The notes beneath the pieces are model-generated. The model made no database searches. It saw only the letters and a list, made by a program, of their open reading frames with translations, and had not been told where the DNA came from. Shown in pieces: positions 7,487 to 10,462 of a stretch of 10,462 bases of DNA. The DNA is from Candidatus Kerfeldbacteria bacterium CG08_land_8_20_14_0_20_43_14 (GTDB taxonomy: Bacteria; Patescibacteriota; Patescibacteriia; PEXW01), in the NCBI GenBank assembly GCA_002774575.1, contig PEXW01000038.1, forward strand, positions 1 to 10,462. The letters run 5' to 3'. How positions within the stretch are numbered: position 1 is the first letter of the stretch; each line of letters opens with the position of its first letter. The position numbers were made by a program, and so were the translations under genes.

Positions 7487-7515
7487 ACTCTATCACTTCT
7501 CAATCAATCCGTCAT
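7487..7515 (-). promoter_or_regulatory. Candidate promoter of the helicase gene
   Basis: On the minus strand ATGACG (7510-7515, four of six consensus bases) is followed by 17 nt and TAGAGT (7487-7492, four of six) preceded by an extended -10 TG. It ends 9 nt before the ATG at 7477, so the leader would be only a couple of bases. The -35 comes from a copy of the dispersed GTCATTG repeat. Confidence 0.3.
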
Positions 7516-7617
7516 TGTGAAGTCCCTAATCTGTCATCGAGACCCGTTCGCCATGTGACACGCAAGGCGTCGCGGGCGAGGAATCTGCCGCAGGCAGAGA
7601 CGAAGCAATCTTGCTTT
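7511..7617. repeat. Composite intergenic repeat region with nested palindromes
   Basis: This stretch holds GTCATTGTGA (7511-7520), GTCATCGAG (7533-7541), then GCGAGGAATCTGCC running into a hairpin TCTGCC-gca-GGCAGA (7584-7598), and CGAAGCAATCTTGC with palindrome AAGCAA-tc-TTGCTT (7603-7616). It matches the general form GTCATTGCGAG...CGAAGCAATC that I remember as a dispersed intergenic repeat in many bacterial genomes. It appears to be the longest copy here; shorter decayed copies lie at 8374, 9381 and 10000. It sits between the 110-residue gene's stop and the helicase promoter. Confidence 0.6.
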
Positions 7618-7656
7618 TCCTTCGTTTTCTAAAAACCGTCCAATCATTCTAATAAA

Positions 7657-7989
7657 TCACTTCGCAAACCCGCGCGCCGCAACAGCCATGGCATCAAAGT
7701 ACTTGGTGAAACTTAATCCCGTTGGATCAACCTGCAAAAACTCCAAGCACGCTTCCTCGCGCACCCTGGCAAGTTCTCGGCGTCTTGGCCCGCGCCAACG
7801 ACTGTCCGTAATAGTCAAATCCATTAGTTCAAGAAATCGCGCAAAAGCTTTTTTAAAAAGTTCAGCGCTCCCTTTCTCCTTCCAGCGACGGGCACGACTA
7901 TATTCGCTGCCAACATTCCCTAGCTGCTCTGCCAAAGTCATGCTGTGCCACCGGCCATGTGTAAGATCTCGGTGCTGTGGTTGACTCAT
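7657..7989 (-). CDS. Conserved hypothetical small protein (HGRWHxMTLAEQLxNVGSE family)
   Basis: A 110-residue, largely helical, charged soluble protein without signal peptide or membrane segment. I recognise the pattern HGRWHSMTLAEQLGNVGSE (11-29) followed by RARRWKEKG (32-40), LELMDLTI (53-60) and RRRELARVREE (69-79) from a family of short uncharacterised proteins in uncultured bacteria; I know of no function. The helical pattern with a conserved histidine and arginines is reminiscent of HEPN-like four-helix proteins, but the RxxxxH motif is not clear, so this is only a thought. The ATG at 7989 overlaps the stop of the DUF5674 gene as ATGA, so the two are almost certainly co-transcribed and translationally coupled. 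Codons look more GC-rich than in the neighbouring Fic gene. Confidence 0.75.
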   Translation of the reverse strand: MSQPQHRDLTHGRWHSMTLAEQLGNVGSEYSRARRWKEKGSAELFKKAFARFLELMDLTITDSRWRGPRRRELARVREEACLEFLQVDPTGLSFTKYFDAMAVAARGFAK

Positions 7990-8336
7990 TGCGTAATATA
8001 CTTACGAACAACTTCAAGAATGCGCTTCCGCGTGTCGACATTTTCTACACCCCTAGATTTGTTCCCTTGGCTGGGCCGGATATTAATCATAGAATCAAAC
8101 TCCACCATGTCCGGAAAGTCTTGTCCTGGATAAACATTAATACCCCATAGGTTTGCCTGCTCTGACCCCTGATCCAAAAGGAACGCTTCAATATCAGCGT
8201 GCAACTCGCCCCCAAGCGCCAAGATGCTCTGTTCAATATCAACCACGCCTTTGACCATATCGCCAAAGCGCTCATTCGCAATCTCTTGCAGAGCGACTTT
8301 CGACAAAACTGAAGTAACCAAACGAATTTCTGCCAT
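7986..8336 (-). CDS. DUF5674 family protein
   Basis: A 116-residue soluble protein that I recognise as DUF5674 from ERFGDMVKGVVDIEQ (22-36), LGGELHADIEAFLLDQGS (41-58), NLWGINVYP (62-70), VEFDSMINIRPSQGN (78-92) and SRGVENVDTRKRI (94-106). The function is unknown. Many acidic residues plus a conserved histidine (H46) and R87 could form an active or metal site, but nothing proves catalysis. The frame is open to ATG 8378, but the first 14 residues are encoded by a decayed repeat copy and promoter-like DNA. Starting at ATG 8336 gives the short lead-in expected of the family; ATG 8354 is an alternative. It follows the Fic stop by 59 nt on the same strand and overlaps the next gene by 4 nt (ATGA). 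Confidence 0.8.
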   Translation of the reverse strand: MAEIRLVTSVLSKVALQEIANERFGDMVKGVVDIEQSILALGGELHADIEAFLLDQGSEQANLWGINVYPGQDFPDMVEFDSMINIRPSQGNKSRGVENVDTRKRILEVVRKYITQ

Positions 8337-8349
8337 ATGCGTACATATG

Positions 8350-8378
8350 ACCATATCACGACGAGGAATTTTTGTCAT
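8350..8378 (-). promoter_or_regulatory. Candidate promoter of the DUF5674 gene pair
   Basis: The minus strand shows ATGACA (8373-8378, five of six), 17 nt, then TATGGT (8350-8355, four of six), ending 13 nt before the ATG at 8336. As at the helicase gene, the -35-like hexamer is supplied by a copy of the dispersed repeat. The pair could also be read through from the Fic gene. Confidence 0.3.
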
Positions 8379-8398
8379 TACGAGTTCACCGCATCCTA
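8374..8398. repeat. Decayed copy of the GTCATTGCGA repeat
   Basis: GTCATTACGAG (8374-8384) followed by ACCGCATCC resembles the repeat at 7511 and especially the copy at 9381 (GTCATTGCAACG...GGTAATCC). It fills the gap between the Fic stop codon and the DUF5674 promoter, in the same orientation as the other copies. Confidence 0.4.
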
Positions 8399-9268
8399 CA
8401 CTCCAATCTTCCAGACATTCTTTTCTAAAAAAGCCTCAATGGTTTGCCGTGTGGCTTTATTTATTAGGTTTGAATGTGAAAGTTTATTATTTTTTGCGTA
8501 ATCAGCCAAGGCAATAATTTTTTTGCCTTCCAAATATGCCAATCGTTTATGGTAACTATTGGTAAGCGCCTTGCCCACTATTTCCTCCATAATAGCCGCC
8601 ATGCCTTTTTTATCAAATTCTTTAAATGCCTCATAATACATTTTTCGATCAATAAATTTAATATTTACTGGCACAAATCCTTCTCGTATCAGCAAGTAGT
8701 TATTAATAACACGCCCTATACGACCATTACCATCAACAAATGGATGAATATGCTCAAAGGTAAGATGCAACTTTGCAATTCGTTTGATGATGTTTTCATG
8801 GCTTACGGCATTATATCCTGCCAGCATTTTTTCCAGACGCTCTACCACTTCTTTTGGATTTGGAGCAATATGATTCCCGACACGAACATATTCATTATCC
8901 GCTCTGAATCTTCCGGCAACATCGTCCCGGATATTTGAAATCAACATTTTGTGGAGAAATAAAATTATTCCAAGAGTAAGCTCCTGCTCCTTTGCCTTTT
9001 TGTCTATATAGGATACAACTCGCGCAAGATTCTTGGCTTCAAAAATTTCTCGTTCCGAAATATACCTATCTAAATTAATTTGAAGGAGTATTTTTTCGGT
9101 TTCTTCCAGCGTCAACTTGCTATTTTCTATAGCATTTGAATTATATACCTGCTCGGCAACTTCAGCTTCAGCGATCAGCTTAATAAGCGCCTCCTTACCA
9201 GATGAAGCTTTGTAATATCTCTCGCGAAGAAAGCTTATCTTATTGAAAACATTGAGTATTTTAGCCAT
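8396..9268 (-). CDS. Class II Fic domain protein (AMPylase type) with C-terminal HTH-like tail
   Basis: A 290-residue soluble Fic enzyme, likely an adenylyltransferase that adds AMP to hydroxyl side chains of a target protein. The catalytic motif HPFVDGNGRIGR (175-186) is complete, with the catalytic histidine, phosphate-binding GNGR and final arginine. The flap is around GRFRADNEYVRVGNHIAPNP (119-138). SNAIEN (44-49) fits the (S/T)xxxE(G/N) inhibitory motif; being N-terminal it makes this class II, with E48 expected to block ATP binding until relieved. Residues about 250-290 (LADYAKNNKLSHSNLINKA...AFLEKNVWKIG) look like a small helix-turn-helix of the excisionase kind. The ATG at 9268 follows a perfect promoter by 8 nt, with no Shine-Dalgarno. 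No class I antitoxin gene is adjacent, as expected for a self-inhibited enzyme. The target is unknown. Confidence 0.93.
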   Translation of the reverse strand: MAKILNVFNKISFLRERYYKASSGKEALIKLIAEAEVAEQVYNSNAIENSKLTLEETEKILLQINLDRYISEREIFEAKNLARVVSYIDKKAKEQELTLGIILFLHKMLISNIRDDVAGRFRADNEYVRVGNHIAPNPKEVVERLEKMLAGYNAVSHENIIKRIAKLHLTFEHIHPFVDGNGRIGRVINNYLLIREGFVPVNIKFIDRKMYYEAFKEFDKKGMAAIMEEIVGKALTNSYHKRLAYLEGKKIIALADYAKNNKLSHSNLINKATRQTIEAFLEKNVWKIGV

Positions 9269-9276
9269 ATATTGCC

Positions 9277-9348
9277 ATTATATTCAATATTCACGGTTTT
9301 GTCAACATAACCGTGAAAAAATACTAAAAAACATTGATCTTCACGTTT
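9277..9348 (-). promoter_or_regulatory. Consensus sigma-70 promoter and repeated operator of the Fic gene
   Basis: On the minus strand a perfect TTGACA (9300-9305), 17-nt spacer and perfect TATAAT (9277-9282) end 8 nt before the Fic ATG, implying a leader of about 1-2 nt. A perfect 9-bp inverted repeat, TTCACGGTT (9290-9298) and AACCGTGAA (9309-9317), encloses the -35 box with a 10-nt spacer. A third site, TTCACGTTT (9340-9348, eight of nine matches), lies exactly 50 bp from the first in the same orientation. This is the layout of a repressor operator; the natural suspect is the Fic protein's own C-terminal HTH-like region, which is inference. Confidence 0.8.
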
Positions 9349-9380
9349 TTGGCTATAGTTCCAATTAAAAAACTTTCCCT

Positions 9381-9409
9381 CGTCATTGCAACGCGGTAAT
9401 CCTGTCTCC
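9381..9409. repeat. Decayed copy of the GTCATTGCGA repeat
   Basis: CGTCATTGCAACG then GGTAATCC and TGTCTCC (9381-9409) is another degenerate copy in the same orientation as those at 7511, 8374 and 10000. It lies in the 199-nt gap between the greA stop and the Fic operator. The rest of that gap (about 9410-9467) shows nothing I can name, and no clear terminator for greA. Confidence 0.4.
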
Positions 9410-9467
9410 TCAACTATCCCCAAACTCTTAAGCTCACAGCCCTTAGCTAATGTCTCCTATTTTTTCC

Positions 9468-9965
9468 CTACTCCACCATCACAATTCTAACCTCTATCTC
9501 TCTCCCACCAAGATTGAAATGCGTCACCTCATCAATTTTTTTTCCGATCAAAGCCTCACCCAACGGAGACTTATGAGAAATAATTCCCTTAGCAGGATTG
9601 GTTTCCGTGGGGCCAAGGATTCGGAAAATTTGTTGTTTCCCCTCCTGTTCGATAGTTACCGTACTGCCAAGCTGAACTCTGCCTGAAGTACCCGCGGTTG
9701 GAATAATTTGCGCCAGCTTCAGGTGATCTTCCAATTCTAAAATGCGTTGGTTAATCCCCCGCAAGTGGCCTTTTGAAAGCTGGTAAGCGGCATTTTCCGA
9801 AAAGTCCCCCATTTCAGCCAATCTTTTCAGCTCGACAATCGCTTCTGGCCGTGCTTGCTTGAGCCGGGTCAGCTCTTTAGACAACTCGTCATACTTTACT
9901 TTGGTCATGTGCGGATCGCGTTGCATGTTGGTGTACTTGCCGGGCTTTCGGGTGGGAATGCGCAT
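9468..9965 (-). CDS. greA: Transcription elongation factor GreA/GreB family
   Basis: A 165-residue transcript-cleavage factor that enters the RNA polymerase secondary channel and rescues backtracked complexes. The N-terminal coiled coil spans about 20-90 and contains the tip motif GDFSENAAY (53-61), where D54 and E57 are the acidic residues that hold the catalytic magnesium. The C-terminal FKBP-like domain (about 97-165) has GIISHKSPLGEALIGKKIDE (127-146), typical of the family. The frame is open to ATG 10004, but that extension is encoded by a repeat copy and by the promoter; ATG 9965 gives MRIPTRKPGKYTN, a lead-in I recognise from GreA homologues that carry an extra roughly 20 residues before the usual TKxKYDEL start. 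A TATACT box ends 8 nt upstream. The gene appears monocistronic. Calling GreA over GreB rests on general resemblance. Confidence 0.93.
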   Translation of the reverse strand: MRIPTRKPGKYTNMQRDPHMTKVKYDELSKELTRLKQARPEAIVELKRLAEMGDFSENAAYQLSKGHLRGINQRILELEDHLKLAQIIPTAGTSGRVQLGSTVTIEQEGKQQIFRILGPTETNPAKGIISHKSPLGEALIGKKIDEVTHFNLGGREIEVRIVMVE

Positions 9966-9973
9966 ATAAAATA

Positions 9974-9979
9974 AGTATA
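9974..9979 (-). promoter_or_regulatory. Candidate -10 box of greA
   Basis: TATACT on the minus strand (five of six consensus bases) ends 8 nt before the ATG at 9965, the same distance as the TATAAT of the Fic gene. A -35-like ATGACA from the repeat copy at 10000 lies 19 nt upstream, which is longer than ideal. Confidence 0.4.
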
Positions 9980-9998
9980 GAACAAAACTGACCGCATC

Positions 9999-10016
9999 TG
10001 TCATTGCGATAATCTA
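9999..10016. repeat. Decayed copy of the GTCATTGCGA repeat
   Basis: TGTCATTGCGATAATCTAG carries the best-preserved GTCATTGCGA core in the window (10000-10009), here ending in AATCT like the longer copy at 7511-7617. It lies in the divergent region between greA and the small four-cysteine gene. Confidence 0.45.
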
Positions 10017-10040
10017 GTCGCCGAACTCAACACCACTCGT

Positions 10041-10067
10041 TTGACAAACCACAGCTTGCATTGTAAT
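10041..10067 (+). promoter_or_regulatory. Candidate promoter of the four-cysteine small protein gene
   Basis: A perfect TTGACA (10041-10046) is followed by TGTAAT (10062-10067, five of six) at a short 15-nt spacing, or by TAATGT (10064-10069) at 17 nt. Either start would leave a leader of about 32-35 nt before the ATG at 10108, long enough to hold the Shine-Dalgarno. Confidence 0.5.
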
Positions 10068-10096
10068 GTTAGCCGAAAACCAAACTCAAATTGCAC

Positions 10097-10102
10097 AGGA
10101 GG
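10097..10102 (+). promoter_or_regulatory. Strong Shine-Dalgarno deciding the start at 10108
   Basis: AGGAGG lies 5 nt before the ATG at 10108 and fixes the start over the upstream in-frame TTG at 10066. It is the only full-consensus Shine-Dalgarno that I can find ahead of a gene in this window. Confidence 0.85.
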
Positions 10103-10107
10103 TTTAT

Positions 10108-10302
10108 ATGCCATTATCCATGAAACACGTTGATGAAGTCTGCAAATGGGGAAAGAAAGGTACCTCGTGCCGCTACCTGACTTTCGGTGGTGACTTCGAA
10201 TGCGCCAAAACTGACCCGGCTTTAAAACGAGTTATCGATGAGAGAAGTGCTGCCGACTCCATGAAAGCTCAAGGCTATAATTGTGAAGGCGTGAAAAGTT
10301 GA
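10108..10302 (+). CDS. Small four-cysteine protein of unknown function
   Basis: A 64-residue soluble protein with cysteines at 12, 21, 32 and 59, in VCKWG, TSCRYL, FECAK and YNCEG. The four cysteines could bind zinc or an iron-sulfur cluster, but the spacing (8, 10 and 26 residues between them) does not match a zinc ribbon I can name. The middle (CRYLTFGGDFECAK) and the charged helix-like DPALKRVIDERSAADSMKAQG look like a genuine conserved protein. There is no signal peptide or membrane segment. It is the only plus-strand gene. It stands alone between a promoter and a hairpin terminator, with a strong Shine-Dalgarno, so it may be well expressed. I do not recognise its function. Confidence 0.75.
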   Translation: MPLSMKHVDEVCKWGKKGTSCRYLTFGGDFECAKTDPALKRVIDERSAADSMKAQGYNCEGVKS

Positions 10303-10322
10303 TACTCACGACTTCTCCAGCC

Positions 10323-10345
10323 AAAAGGGGCACCCTGCCCCTTTT
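10323..10345 (+). terminator. Rho-independent terminator of the four-cysteine gene
   Basis: AAAAGGGGC (10323-10331), a 5-nt loop ACCCT and GCCCCTTTT (10337-10345) form a perfect 9-bp stem, GC-rich at the top and ending in a T run followed by AATAATT. It starts 20 nt after the stop codon. The A tract on the left arm means it could also stop transcription from the right. Confidence 0.85.
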
Positions 10346-10462
10346 AATAATTAGAACAAAAACCGCCTTGGGGTAAGCGATGGTTTTTGCGAAGCAATCT
10401 TGTTCTTCGGCTCCAAACCTCCCCAACCCCCCGAGTTATATAAAGATGTTGGAACAGGTTAG
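10346..10462. other. Non-coding right end with a hairpin and a repeat fragment
   Basis: CAAAAACC (10357-10364) and GGTTTTTG (10382-10389) form a perfect 8-bp inverted repeat around a 17-nt loop. GCGAAGCAATCTTG (10389-10402) repeats the end of the element at 7602-7613. A C-rich run (10419-10432) follows, then TATATA and an ATG at 10446 that leaves too few codons before the window edge to judge. I see no supported gene here. Confidence 0.35.

Noticed and set aside
8549..8938. Open frame of 129 codons on the plus strand
   Set aside because: It is antisense to the Fic gene across its catalytic region; the minus-strand protein has full Fic motifs, so this is a shadow.
7657..9268. Calling the Fic, DUF5674 and 110-residue genes a toxin-antitoxin system
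   Set aside because: The Fic protein has its own inhibitory motif and neither neighbour resembles a known Fic antitoxin; operon membership is not shown.
9966..10004. Hydrophobic N-terminal extension of GreA (VSFVLYLFY), which could be mistaken for a signal peptide
   Set aside because: It is translated promoter and repeat DNA; GreA is cytosolic and the ATG at 9965 gives the recognised N-terminus.
1..10462. TGA recoding as glycine, as in some Patescibacteria
   Set aside because: Several genes end naturally at TGA, and recognised proteins contain no internal TGA.
1..10462. CRISPR array, tRNA, rRNA or transposase
   Set aside because: I found no regularly spaced repeats, no cloverleaf with a T-arm in the gaps, and no transposase or integrase motif in any frame.

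Overview
The window looks like a chromosomal segment of moderate GC from a bacterium, most plausibly a Candidate Phyla Radiation (Patescibacteria) member. This is inferred from small tightly packed genes, a DUF5674-type protein, a solitary GreA of the 'RKPGKY' N-terminal type and near absence of Shine-Dalgarno sequences; no rRNA or marker gene confirms it. TAA, TAG and TGA all end genes, so TGA is not recoded and the code is the standard bacterial one. All genes but one lie on the minus strand, so the biological reading order runs from high to low coordinates.

Right end (9468-10462): greA (minus) diverges from a small four-cysteine protein gene (plus) that has its own promoter, a strong Shine-Dalgarno and a hairpin terminator. 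Middle right (7657-9268): a class II Fic enzyme gene sits behind a perfect TTGACA-N17-TATAAT promoter that is wrapped in a 9-bp inverted repeat. A DUF5674 gene and a conserved small gene of unknown function follow, overlapping by ATGA. Middle (5478-7477): a DEAD-box RNA helicase of RhlE type, then a small protein with four CxxCxGxG zinc motifs and a minimal zincin-like metallopeptidase. Left (1-5337): a SAM methyltransferase, then a surface-glycan cluster of three nearly abutting genes. These are an 875-residue fusion of a cytosolic GT2 glycosyltransferase with a polytopic GT-C-like enzyme, an O-antigen ligase/polymerase family membrane protein, and a second GT2 cut by the window edge.

How they work together: the left cluster plausibly assembles and exports or ligates a cell-surface polysaccharide. 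GreA and the helicase belong to RNA metabolism. The Fic, DUF5674 and 110-residue genes may form an accessory module, but no known antitoxin or target is recognisable.

Between genes there is a degenerate dispersed repeat (GTCATTGCGA on plus, always the same orientation), a separate imperfect inverted repeat at 5369-5481, and several promoter-like boxes 6-9 nt ahead of start codons that suggest leaderless transcripts. No gap exceeds 300 bases; the largest are 9269-9467 and 7478-7656. I see no tRNA, rRNA, CRISPR array, transposase or phage gene.
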